A stretch of DNA of 64,000 nt. Source: Rossellomorea vietnamensis (GTDB lineage: Bacteria; Bacillota; Bacilli; Bacillales; Bacillaceae_B). Positions 55,068 to 62,929 of the stretch are shown here, in pieces; the stretch's first letter is position 1; each line of letters starts with the position of its first letter. The stretch lies in contig NZ_VTEI01000001.1 in NCBI RefSeq assembly GCF_008180415.1, forward strand, positions 296,620-360,619. Reading direction: 5' to 3'. The notes under the pieces were generated by a model, which saw nothing but the letters and a program-made list of their open reading frames with translations, searched no databases and was not told where the DNA came from. Both the position numbers and the translations under genes were made by a program.

Positions 55068-55580
55068 CTATGCATTTACCGGTTTAAACAACGCTGCACG
55101 TTTCTCCCGAATCACGGTAGTATCCGCAAACAAATCATGAATTCCCTGCTTCTTGTTCGTAAAGGCCACAACAATGTATAAAACAAAGAAACTCGCAGAG
55201 ATAAATCTCCCAATCAATTCCCTGAAGAGAATTGTGCTCCATTGCAGAGTTTTTCCATCCAGTTCAATGACCTTCAAGCCAAACGCCATCTTTCCAAGCG
55301 TCTGTCCGAAATACCTGGTCATCAGTACAAAGTAGCCGTAAAAGATGATTGCACTTAATATGGAAATGGGTGCAAACATATCATCCTTCATTAGCGACAA
55401 GTCCAACGCTCTAAATATCGGATAGACAATCAGTCTTCCAATACTTGAAATCACGATTAAATCCAGGAGATAGGCCCAGAATCTCATCCAGAAACCACCA
55501 AGTTCAACTATTCCCAGATCAGTCTCTTTCTTTTCCTTCACGGTTGCTGCAATTTCTTCCTGATTTTCAAACTCACTCAT
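55068..55580 (-). CDS. yteJ: RDD family membrane protein YteJ
   Basis: 170 aa. An acidic N-terminus is followed by the RDD domain with three hydrophobic segments (about 28-48, 65-90, 125-145); GFWMRFWAYLLDLIVI carries the R-D signature and GQTLGKMAFGLKVI the second motif. Its gene lies next to sppA in Bacillus, and YteJ has been linked to SppA control in B. subtilis. The ATG after AGGAGGTG was chosen; a GTG three codons upstream is part of the ribosome site. Confidence 0.88.
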   Translation of the reverse strand: MSEFENQEEIAATVKEKKETDLGIVELGGFWMRFWAYLLDLIVISSIGRLIVYPIFRALDLSLMKDDMFAPISILSAIIFYGYFVLMTRYFGQTLGKMAFGLKVIELDGKTLQWSTILFRELIGRFISASFFVLYIVVAFTNKKQGIHDLFADTTVIREKRAALFKPVNA

Positions 55581-55600
55581 GAACGGCACCTCCTCTTAAG

Positions 55601-56611
55601 TTATTCCGCATAGAGATACATCAGGCGCGGTGAATTTGGCTGAGAAAGAATTTTCATTAATGCCGCTGCCTGGATATCTCCTCCAGCCAGCCTTTGGGCA
55701 CCCATATTTAATAAAGAACCAAACCCGCCATCACTCGTATACTCGATTACCTGGGCATTTTTAAGTTCAAGGTCTTTCTTCATTTCCTGAATAACATCTT
55801 CCACATATCCAAATCCATCAATCAAATTGTTTTCTTTTGCCTGAATTCCATCATATACTCGGCCGTCCGCAATTTGTCTTACCTGTTCTTCAGACATTCC
55901 GCGCCCTTGAGCGATGACATCGACAAATCCTTCATAGGAATTGTTGACCATGGACTGCAGGATTTCCCTCTCTTCTTCTGTCATTTCTCTCGTCGGGCTC
56001 ATGATATCTTTGTGAGGACCGCTTTTGATTGTGACAAAATCAACTCCGTATTTTTCAGCCAGCTCAGAATAGTTGACACTTTGCATGATAACACCCAGTG
56101 ATCCTGTGAGCGTTTCTCTGCTGGCAAAAATTTTCTCTGCAGGTGCAGAAATATAGTAACCGCCTGAGGCAGCCATGGATCCCATTGAAACATAGATTGG
56201 TTTCTCTGATTCTTCTTGTATCTCGACAAGCTGTTCGTGGATTTGGGCACTTTCCACAACGCCCCCGCCAGGAGTATTCACTTTCAGGATAACCCCTTTG
56301 ATGCTGTCATCTTCCTGAACTGTTTTCAGCTGCTCCATGAAAATTTCATGATTATATCCGGAGCTCTCAAAGATGGAAGCTGCCGTATTGACATCCTGGA
56401 TGACACCGTCCACCTCTAATACTGCAATTCTTTTGCTGCTGCTGCCGTCTTCAATGATTTCTTCAGCGAAAGGATTTTCCGTACCGGCAAACATTTCTTC
56501 AAAAGCTGCGCTAAAGTCATTTGACGCAGCAGAACTCGCAAAATTGACTAAAACGGAAAATAAAAATAATCCGGCAGCTATCCCTAGAGCCGTCCAACGT
56601 TTTCCACTCAT
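55601..56611 (-). CDS. sppA: Signal peptide peptidase SppA
   Basis: Membrane serine protease degrading leftover signal peptides. 336 aa. N-terminal anchor (about 6-27), then an S49 protease domain with catalytic Ser149 (GSMAASGGYY) and Lys201 (SGPHKD), the same 52-residue spacing as the B. subtilis Ser147/Lys199 pair. The ATG reading MSGKRW has AGGAGG upstream; 17 upstream codons were dropped. It is 20 bp upstream of yteJ, probably an operon. Confidence 0.95.
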   Translation of the reverse strand: MSGKRWTALGIAAGLFLFSVLVNFASSAASNDFSAAFEEMFAGTENPFAEEIIEDGSSSKRIAVLEVDGVIQDVNTAASIFESSGYNHEIFMEQLKTVQEDDSIKGVILKVNTPGGGVVESAQIHEQLVEIQEESEKPIYVSMGSMAASGGYYISAPAEKIFASRETLTGSLGVIMQSVNYSELAEKYGVDFVTIKSGPHKDIMSPTREMTEEEREILQSMVNNSYEGFVDVIAQGRGMSEEQVRQIADGRVYDGIQAKENNLIDGFGYVEDVIQEMKKDLELKNAQVIEYTSDGGFGSLLNMGAQRLAGGDIQAAALMKILSQPNSPRLMYLYAE

Positions 56612-56820
56612 ATGTAGTTCCTCCTTTTTTCTCTTCATGATGCATACGTACATCGCTATCATAAAGTTTCACTATCATGATAAAATAATCATAAGAATCC
56701 GCCTCATAGAAATTCACCAAGAGAGCAGCACTTTGCATATAATCACTATTCTAGCAAAATCTATCGTGATTGGAAAAATTTCGTCCGAAATGGATGAGTA
56801 ATTTTTGAGGAGGCAATAAC

Positions 56821-57621
56821 ATGAATGAAAGACGCAACCTATACTTTTACACGCTAAAAGACGAAGAAACACTCCAAAAAGTAGAAGAGTTATCTCAACT
56901 TGCCCAGAAGCACGGCTTTACCATTGTTAAAAATGCCAATGATGCCAACATCGTTGTCAGCGTGGGAGGAGACGGAGCATTCCTTCAGGCAGTCCGCAAT
57001 ACAGGATTCCGCCAGGATTGTTTATATGCAGGAATCTCAACAACCGGAAGCTTAAGTATGTATTGTGATTTCCATATAGATGATATGGAAAAGATGATCA
57101 AGGCAATGACAGAGGAGCAAATCGAAGTCCGCCGTTACCCGACAATCGATGTATCTGTCGATGATGAAACCACTTTTAAATGCCTGAATGAATTCAGCAT
57201 CAGATCTGGCATCATTAAGACCTTCGTAATCGAAGTACATATTGATGACCTGCACTTCGAAACCTTCCGCGGAGACGGAATGGTGATCGCCACTCCGACA
57301 GGAAGCACGGCTTATAACAAATCAGTGAACGGAGCGGTCGTCGATCCGATGCTCCCCTGCCTGCAAGTAAGCGAACTGGCGTCATTGAACAATAACCGCT
57401 ACCGCACACTCGGATCTTCCTTCATCCTGAGCGGTAACCGCAAGCTGAAACTTGAAATTGTACAAGACGGCAATGATTATCCTTCTATGGGAATGGATAA
57501 CGAAGCATTGGGAATCCAGCACGTTAAACATGTCGAAATCACCCTTAGCGAGGAAAAAATTAAAACCGTTAAACTTAAAGATAACTCCTTCTGGGAAAAA
57601 GTGAAGAGAACGTTTTTATAA
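56821..57621 (+). CDS. nadK: NAD kinase
   Basis: Phosphorylates NAD to NADP. 266 aa, corresponding to the second Bacillus NAD kinase (YtdI). Motifs: the VSVGGDGAFLQAVR loop with catalytic Asp, CLNEFSIRSG (NE motif), and GDGMVIATPTGSTAYNKS. AGGAGG precedes the ATG. The stop codon TAA is also the end of the left target duplication of an inserted MITE, so the element sits immediately after the gene. Confidence 0.95.
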   Translation: MNERRNLYFYTLKDEETLQKVEELSQLAQKHGFTIVKNANDANIVVSVGGDGAFLQAVRNTGFRQDCLYAGISTTGSLSMYCDFHIDDMEKMIKAMTEEQIEVRRYPTIDVSVDDETTFKCLNEFSIRSGIIKTFVIEVHIDDLHFETFRGDGMVIATPTGSTAYNKSVNGAVVDPMLPCLQVSELASLNNNRYRTLGSSFILSGNRKLKLEIVQDGNDYPSMGMDNEALGIQHVKHVEITLSEEKIKTVKLKDNSFWEKVKRTFL

Positions 57622-57812
57622 AGCTGTTTTCGCATAAATTGTTGCTTTTAGAAAAATCCCAAGAACCGAATTCTTCCCCTGGATACTGAGGTATTACTTT
57701 CTAATTGGGGAGAGCAGCTCTTTTCTTTTCCTATTTACGGGGTTATATCCGGGAATTAGGGTTATTTCTTGGGAATTAGTGTGAAATAGCAGCAAAGTCT
57801 ACGAAAAGAGCC
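57622..57812. mobile_element. MITE D copy 3
   Basis: 191 bp. Left end AGCTGTTTTCGCATAAATTGTTGC and right end GCAGCAAAGTCTACGAAAAGAGCC are inverted repeats. Flanked by a perfect 8-bp duplication TTTTATAA (57614-57621 and 57813-57820). Inserted at the nadK stop codon. Confidence 0.88.
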
Positions 57813-57871
57813 TTTTATAAGGCAGGAAATCAAGCAGTGCTGTGATATATACAGCTATATTTTCAGCAAAG

Positions 57872-57922
57872 ACAAAAACACCACGAAGAATGCCCAGATG
57901 CCTGGGATTTTCGTGGTGTTTC
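57872..57922 (-). terminator. rarD terminator
   Basis: Long stem AACACCACGAA...TGCCCAG / CTGGGA...TTCGTGGTGTT (57876-57922), with a T-rich run on the minus strand. Confidence 0.85.
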
Positions 57923-57977
57923 TTAGTACTACTACTTGAAACTGGCACCCCATTAGGCACCAGCTCGCATATACACC

Positions 57978-58904
57978 TTACGCACACTTCTCCTGTGCCT
58001 TCGTTCTTCGTTTCACCCTCTTCATCCTGGAGACGGAGAAGATAGTCAAAGCTGACCAAATGAACGCGAATGCCACCAGGTGGGTTTGGGTGAAAGGTTC
58101 CCCGTAGAAGAAAACACCCAGAATCAGTGTCAGCGTCGGAGCAATGTACTGAAGGAATCCGACCATATAAAGCGGGATCCTTTGAGCTCCTTTGGCAAAA
58201 TAAAGCAGCGGTACAGCCGTCACAGCCCCGCCGGCAATCAACAACCAATCCGTTCCTGCCGACAGATGAAACAAGGAGATGTTCCCCTGGGAGGACAAAT
58301 AGATTAGATAGATAAGGGCAAAAGGCGCCGTTGCCATGGTTTCAAGAGTCAATCCAATATCTGAATCGACCTTGATCAGCTTTTTCGCTAACCCGTATAG
58401 ACCAAAGGAAACAGCCAGTCCTACGGCTATCCATGGAAATCTTCCATACGACGCGGTCAACACCAGAACTCCCGCCGCAGCGAGAACAAAAGAAATCACT
58501 TGTGCTTTCGTCATTTTTTCTCTTAAAATGAAAACCCCAAGCAATACACTGACAAGAGGATTGATATAATATCCCAGACTTGCCTCTACCATTTGATCGG
58601 TATTCACAGCCCATATATAGATAAACCAATTTAAACTGATAAGAAGCGATGCCGTTGCCAGGGCAGCCAGCTTCTTTTTGGTTTTCATCATTCCCTTGAT
58701 CATTTTCCAAAATTCCGGGAATTTCTTAATGACAATTAAAAAGACAATCATAAACCAGAATGACCAGAATATCCTGTTTGCCAATATTTCATCTGCCGGT
58801 ACATGATCCAGCCACTTCCAATAAATCGGCAATATTCCCCAGAGAAAATATGAAAATGCAGTATAAATAATTCCCGATTGTTCTTCTGTACGAATGCCGG
58901 CCAC
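57978..58904 (-). CDS. rarD: EamA-family transporter RarD
   Basis: 308 aa with ten hydrophobic segments in two EamA halves. The RarD signature is near the start: YTAFSYFLWGILPIYWKWL, then DEILANRIFWSFWFM. Substrate unknown. The open frame extends to a TTG at 58970, but that TTG is the -35 of the promoter below, so the start must be downstream. GTG at 58904 directly abuts AAGGGGG. The site is better spaced for an ATT codon at 58895, an unusual start. Confidence 0.82.
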   Translation of the reverse strand: MAGIRTEEQSGIIYTAFSYFLWGILPIYWKWLDHVPADEILANRIFWSFWFMIVFLIVIKKFPEFWKMIKGMMKTKKKLAALATASLLISLNWFIYIWAVNTDQMVEASLGYYINPLVSVLLGVFILREKMTKAQVISFVLAAAGVLVLTASYGRFPWIAVGLAVSFGLYGLAKKLIKVDSDIGLTLETMATAPFALIYLIYLSSQGNISLFHLSAGTDWLLIAGGAVTAVPLLYFAKGAQRIPLYMVGFLQYIAPTLTLILGVFFYGEPFTQTHLVAFAFIWSALTIFSVSRMKRVKRRTKAQEKCA

Positions 58905-58941
58905 CCCCTTCAAAATATATTTCCGTTTTCGAAATAATATT

Positions 58942-58970
58942 ATTATATCTCGGTTGCCCCTAAAGGGCAA
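58942..58970 (-). promoter_or_regulatory. SigA-type promoter of rarD
   Basis: Minus strand: TTGCCC (58965-58970), 17-base spacer, TATAAT (58942-58947). A start near 58935 leaves a leader of about 30 nt. Confidence 0.75.
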
Positions 58971-59061
58971 TCTGATTTTTTTCTTGCACCTTCTTTAAGA
59001 GGAATGATTTAGACTGCGTTTCTGATTTTTCAGACCGCTAATCTTCTTCTTATTCACCCGT

Positions 59062-59190
59062 ATTCCTGATTTGCGGGCCGCTATCTTCTTGATTCCACCT
59101 TCTCATTGGCCTACATTCCGCGTTTACGGTCCATTATCTTTTTCTTTCCGCCTTTTCATCGGCCCGCATTCCTGCTTTGCAAATTCAGCC
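59062..59190. repeat. Degenerate 53-bp repeat, about two and a half units
   Basis: ATTCCTG or ATTCCGCG anchors at 59062, 59115 and 59168, with GGCC/GGTCC and ATCTTnnT in register; period 53. A less regular relative precedes at 59018. Confidence 0.6.
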
Positions 59191-59212
59191 AGACATTTAC
59201 GCTCAACTGCAT

Positions 59213-59243
59213 CAAAAAAAGGTGCCAAAGAACGCACGGCACC
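59213..59243 (-). terminator. ytcJ terminator
   Basis: Stem GGTGCC / GGCACC around AAAGAACGCAC with T7 on the minus strand, 12 bp beyond the ytcJ stop. Confidence 0.85.
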
Positions 59244-59254
59244 TTCGAAACTAT

Positions 59255-60853
59255 TTATGCTTTTTTGTAAACAACCGTTTCATCCACGATGGTCATTTCC
59301 ACTTCCATGCCCAGAAGTTCCTCTGGATCGATTTTGAATAAATCTTTAGGAAAAACAGTGAAATCTGCTCGGTAGCCTTCTTTGATCATGCCATGGTCAT
59401 CTTCATGATGACAGGCATAGGCACTTCCTTTGGTGAACAAAGAAACAGCTTCATACATAGAAAGACGCTGGTCCTCCATATAGACCGTCTTTTGAGGATC
59501 TAAAGGATTGGTTCTCGTTACTGCGGCATGCATGCCAAGCAATGGATCGACAGGCTCGATCGGTGCATCCGATCCGCCGGCACATGGAATCCCTTCATCC
59601 AGAAGCGTCTTCCAGGCGTAGTTATACTCCATATTTTCTTCCCCGACTCTATCGATCACCCAAGGGAAATCAGAAGGAACAAATCTCGGCTGTATATCAA
59701 GGATAAGCGGAAGCTTCTTAATTCTGTCAATTAGCTCTCTCCGCAGCAGCTGTGCATGGATAAAACGGTCTCTTCTTCCATTGAATGTTGGGTAAGCTTC
59801 CACCACATCCAGCACATTTTCAAACGCTTGATCACCTATTGTATGCACAGCGATCGGCAGCTGTAGTTCTCTTGCTTTTTTAACGAGCTCGGTCAGTCTT
59901 TCCTGTGTGTGGATGGCGACTCCATTGGTGGATGGATCATCATTATAAGGGTGGCTCAATAAAGCAGTCCTTCCTCCCAGTGCACCGTCAGCGAATATTT
60001 TCATTGCCCCGAACTCTACTAGTGATGTTCCGCCCATAAAAGTATTGCCTGCGTCATTCCAATCTTCGATGACTGCCTGATGGACAAGCAGGTGGGACCT
60101 GAATTTTTTTCCATTCTTCTCAATGACATTCAAAAAGGTCTGATAGGTTTTTTCAAAGTTCCCATAATAACTGAGGTCCTCTGTATGCCCGCCGACGAGT
60201 CCCAGTTTCCAGCAATTCTCAATCGCCTTTGTCATGGCTCCTTCAAGATACTCTCCTGTAGGGGAAGGCATTGCATCCACCAGCAGGTCTTGTGCTGTGT
60301 CCTTTAAAACACCATTCAGCTCGCCTTCTTCATTTTTTTCAATAAGTCCTCCAGGAGGATTTTGCGTATCAAGATTAATTCCCGCCATTTCCAATGCCCT
60401 CGAATTGGCTACCATGGCGTGGCGGCAGATGCGTTTCAGAAGGACCGGCTGATCCGGAACGACTGCATCGATTTCCTGCCTTGTTACAACTTCACTATCT
60501 TCCCACAAGTTTTCATTAAAGCCCTCACCGATCACCCAGTTTCCCTCTGGAGTAGCCGCGGCTTTTTCTTTAATCGCCTGCAATACCTGTTCCTTCGTAT
60601 TCATTTTTGAAAGATCCAGACGAATCAAAGTTTCACCATGGCCAATAAGATGCATATGACTGTCGACAAATCCAGGGTAAACGGTATTTCCCTGCAGGTC
60701 GACTCTGTCTGAGATCAAATCTGCATATTTGGCTTCCAGTTCCTGTACTGATCCCGTTCCTGTAATATATCCATTCTTTGTAAAAACAGCTTCCACTGAA
60801 GTCCCTTCTTCAGTCATTGTATAAAATTTTCCGTTAAACCATAACGTTCCCAT
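59255..60853 (-). CDS. ytcJ: Amidohydrolase YtcJ
   Basis: 532-aa amidohydrolase-3 family protein. Motifs: GNTVYPGFVDSHMHLIGHG (first metal histidines), GEGFNENLWED, MKIFADGALGGRTALL, AVHTIGDQA, RFIHAQLL, GSDAPIEPVDPLLGMHAAV, and a C-terminal GYRADFTVF. Substrate unknown. The ATG after AAGGAG was chosen. MITE D copy 4 begins 37 bp upstream, so the gene is read either by read-through from ytcI or from a promoter in the MITE. Confidence 0.9.
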   Translation of the reverse strand: MGTLWFNGKFYTMTEEGTSVEAVFTKNGYITGTGSVQELEAKYADLISDRVDLQGNTVYPGFVDSHMHLIGHGETLIRLDLSKMNTKEQVLQAIKEKAAATPEGNWVIGEGFNENLWEDSEVVTRQEIDAVVPDQPVLLKRICRHAMVANSRALEMAGINLDTQNPPGGLIEKNEEGELNGVLKDTAQDLLVDAMPSPTGEYLEGAMTKAIENCWKLGLVGGHTEDLSYYGNFEKTYQTFLNVIEKNGKKFRSHLLVHQAVIEDWNDAGNTFMGGTSLVEFGAMKIFADGALGGRTALLSHPYNDDPSTNGVAIHTQERLTELVKKARELQLPIAVHTIGDQAFENVLDVVEAYPTFNGRRDRFIHAQLLRRELIDRIKKLPLILDIQPRFVPSDFPWVIDRVGEENMEYNYAWKTLLDEGIPCAGGSDAPIEPVDPLLGMHAAVTRTNPLDPQKTVYMEDQRLSMYEAVSLFTKGSAYACHHEDDHGMIKEGYRADFTVFPKDLFKIDPEELLGMEVEMTIVDETVVYKKA

Positions 60854-60889
60854 TATAAAAACTCCTTGTCCCAGCATTTTCTATACAAA

Positions 60890-61078
60890 GGCTATTTTCG
60901 CATATATTGTTGCTTTCGGAAAAATCCCAAGAGCCGGATTTTCCCCCGGATACTAAGAGTTTTATCTCTTATCGTGGAAGAGTAGCTCTTTTCTTTTCGA
61001 TATTAGCGTATTTTTTCCTTCTTGTGATTGTTATTTTTTGGAATTAGTATCAATAGCAACAAAGTTTACGAAAGAGCC
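60890..61078. mobile_element. MITE D copy 4
   Basis: 189 bp. Ends GGCTATTTTCGCATATATTGTTGC and GCAACAAAGTTTACGAAAGAGCC are inverted repeats. Flanked by a perfect 8-bp duplication TATACAAA (60882-60889 and 61079-61086). Inserted beside the ytcI terminator. Confidence 0.9.
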
Positions 61079-61083
61079 TATAC

Positions 61084-61153
61084 AAAAAAGGACTGGCTCA
61101 CCGTCCTGATAGAGGATGTTTCAGAATTCGCTTCTCTATCGAGACCGGGAGCC
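61084..61153 (-). terminator. ytcI terminator
   Basis: 20-bp imperfect inverted repeat: GGCTC...GATAGAG at 61095-61114 and CTCTATC...GAGCC at 61134-61153, 15 of 20 positions paired. A T6 tract follows on the minus strand. The T tract overlaps the MITE target site. Confidence 0.8.
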
Positions 61154-61234
61154 ACTCCCGTCATTTCTGTCTATTTCATTTTACTATAACGCTTTAATAC
61201 TTTAAAGGATTTCGTTTTCTGAAATATCAAATCA

Positions 61235-62818
61235 TTAGCTCTTCAATGCTTTTCTTTCATTCTGCCTCAATTCGATTCTCCTGATTTTTCCTGAAGTAGT
61301 TTTAGGAAGCTCTTCAAGGAATTCAATCTTTCTCGGATATTTATAAGGCGCCGTTAATTCCTTCACATGTTCCTGAAGATTTTTCACTAAATCGGGATCT
61401 TCCTGGTTCACTCCGTCCCTGAGTACGACAAAAGCCTTGACGATATTTCCCCTAACTTCATCTGGACTTGCAACGACTGCGCACTCTTTCACGGATGGGT
61501 GCTTGACGAGTGCATCCTCTACTTCAAACGGACCAATTGTATAGCCGGAACTGATGATAATGTCATCTCCCCTGCCTTCAAACCAGAAGTACCCTTCCTC
61601 ATCCTTCTTCGCTTTATCGCCTGTAATGTAGTAATCACCGCGGAATTGCATTGCAGTTCTTTCCGGATCTTTATAATAATTTTTAAATAATGCAGGTGTA
61701 TCCGTATGCACAGCAATATCACCAACTTCTCCAGGAGGGCATGGATTTCCCTCTTCATCAATGATTTCTACGGAGTTTCCAGGAGTTGGTTTTCCCATAG
61801 AACCAGGCTTCAGTTCCATCCCTTTCATGATGCCGACAAGCAGCGTGTTTTCCGTCTGTCCGTATCCATCCCTGACTTCCACATTAAAATGTTTTTGAAA
61901 AGCATCGATGACTTCCCTGTTCAGAGGCTCCCCAGCAGAGACCGCACTGTGAAGATGCTGAAGATTATACTTCCCAAGATCATTCACTTTGGCCATCAGC
62001 CGGTACTCTGTCGGTGTACAACACAAAACGTTGACTCCATGGTCCTCCAGCATCTGCAGATACGTTTCCGGATCAAATTTACCTTGATACACCAACCCGG
62101 TGGCTCCTGAACCCAAAACCGACAGGAACGGACTCCAAATCCACTTTTGCCAGCCAGGTCCGGCCGTAGCCCATACAGTGTCTCCCTCTTCAATGCTCAG
62201 CCATTTTTTTGCCGCTGTGCGCAAATGTGCATAAGCCCATCCATGTGTATGGACGACTCCTTTTGGATTGCCCGTCGTTCCCGATGTATAAGAGAGGAAC
62301 GCCATATCATCACGCTTAGTATCAGCAAGCTCCAGTTCATCAGATGCTTCCGTTTTTAAGACATCTAGCGAAAGCCATCCTTCTTTTTCTGCTCCGATCA
62401 CAAACTTCTTCAGAGCTTTGCTTTCCTCCACTTCATCAAACTGATCGGTAAAAGGTGCATAGGAAACAATCGCTTTAACATCTCCATGCTCAATCCGGTA
62501 CTTAAGGTCTTTTGACCGAAGCATTTCTGAACTCGGAATGACCACAAGACCTGCTTTCAGTGCCGCAACATATGTTTCATAGGCCTCGATCAGCCTTGGA
62601 ATCATGACAAGGACAACATCCCCTTTTTCCAAGCCATGATTCATGAAGGCGTTTCCAATTTTATTCGCATTTTTCATCAGATGTTCATATGTAATTTCTT
62701 TCTCTTCCCCTTGTTCGCTTTTCCATAAAATCGCCTTGTTGCCAGGATCACCTGCGAATTTCTCCACTTCACTGACTAAATTGTATTTTTCCGGTGAAAG
62801 CAAATCTTCTCTTCTCAT
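61235..62818 (-). CDS. ytcI: Acyl-CoA synthetase (AMP-forming) YtcI
   Basis: Activates a carboxylic acid to its CoA thioester via an acyl-adenylate. 527 aa. Motifs: the P-loop-like LSYTSGTTGNPKGVVHTHGW, WATAGPGWQKW, VRDGYGQTENTL (adenylate motif), GDYYITGDKAKKDEEGYFWFEGRGDDII, and the catalytic Lys in LPKTTSGKIRR. Closest in type to the acetyl/medium-chain group (AcsM/MbcS-like); the natural acid is uncertain. AGGGGGAG precedes the ATG. ytcI-ytcJ order as in B. subtilis. Confidence 0.92.
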   Translation of the reverse strand: MRREDLLSPEKYNLVSEVEKFAGDPGNKAILWKSEQGEEKEITYEHLMKNANKIGNAFMNHGLEKGDVVLVMIPRLIEAYETYVAALKAGLVVIPSSEMLRSKDLKYRIEHGDVKAIVSYAPFTDQFDEVEESKALKKFVIGAEKEGWLSLDVLKTEASDELELADTKRDDMAFLSYTSGTTGNPKGVVHTHGWAYAHLRTAAKKWLSIEEGDTVWATAGPGWQKWIWSPFLSVLGSGATGLVYQGKFDPETYLQMLEDHGVNVLCCTPTEYRLMAKVNDLGKYNLQHLHSAVSAGEPLNREVIDAFQKHFNVEVRDGYGQTENTLLVGIMKGMELKPGSMGKPTPGNSVEIIDEEGNPCPPGEVGDIAVHTDTPALFKNYYKDPERTAMQFRGDYYITGDKAKKDEEGYFWFEGRGDDIIISSGYTIGPFEVEDALVKHPSVKECAVVASPDEVRGNIVKAFVVLRDGVNQEDPDLVKNLQEHVKELTAPYKYPRKIEFLEELPKTTSGKIRRIELRQNERKALKS

Positions 62819-62929
62819 GATTCTCCCCCTTTGATGTTCATTCCACTCTATTATACTAAATTTTTATAATATTTAAAATTATTTACCGGGGGGACTTTTG
62901 AACGCTTTTGGTGTTTATACAGCTTTAGA

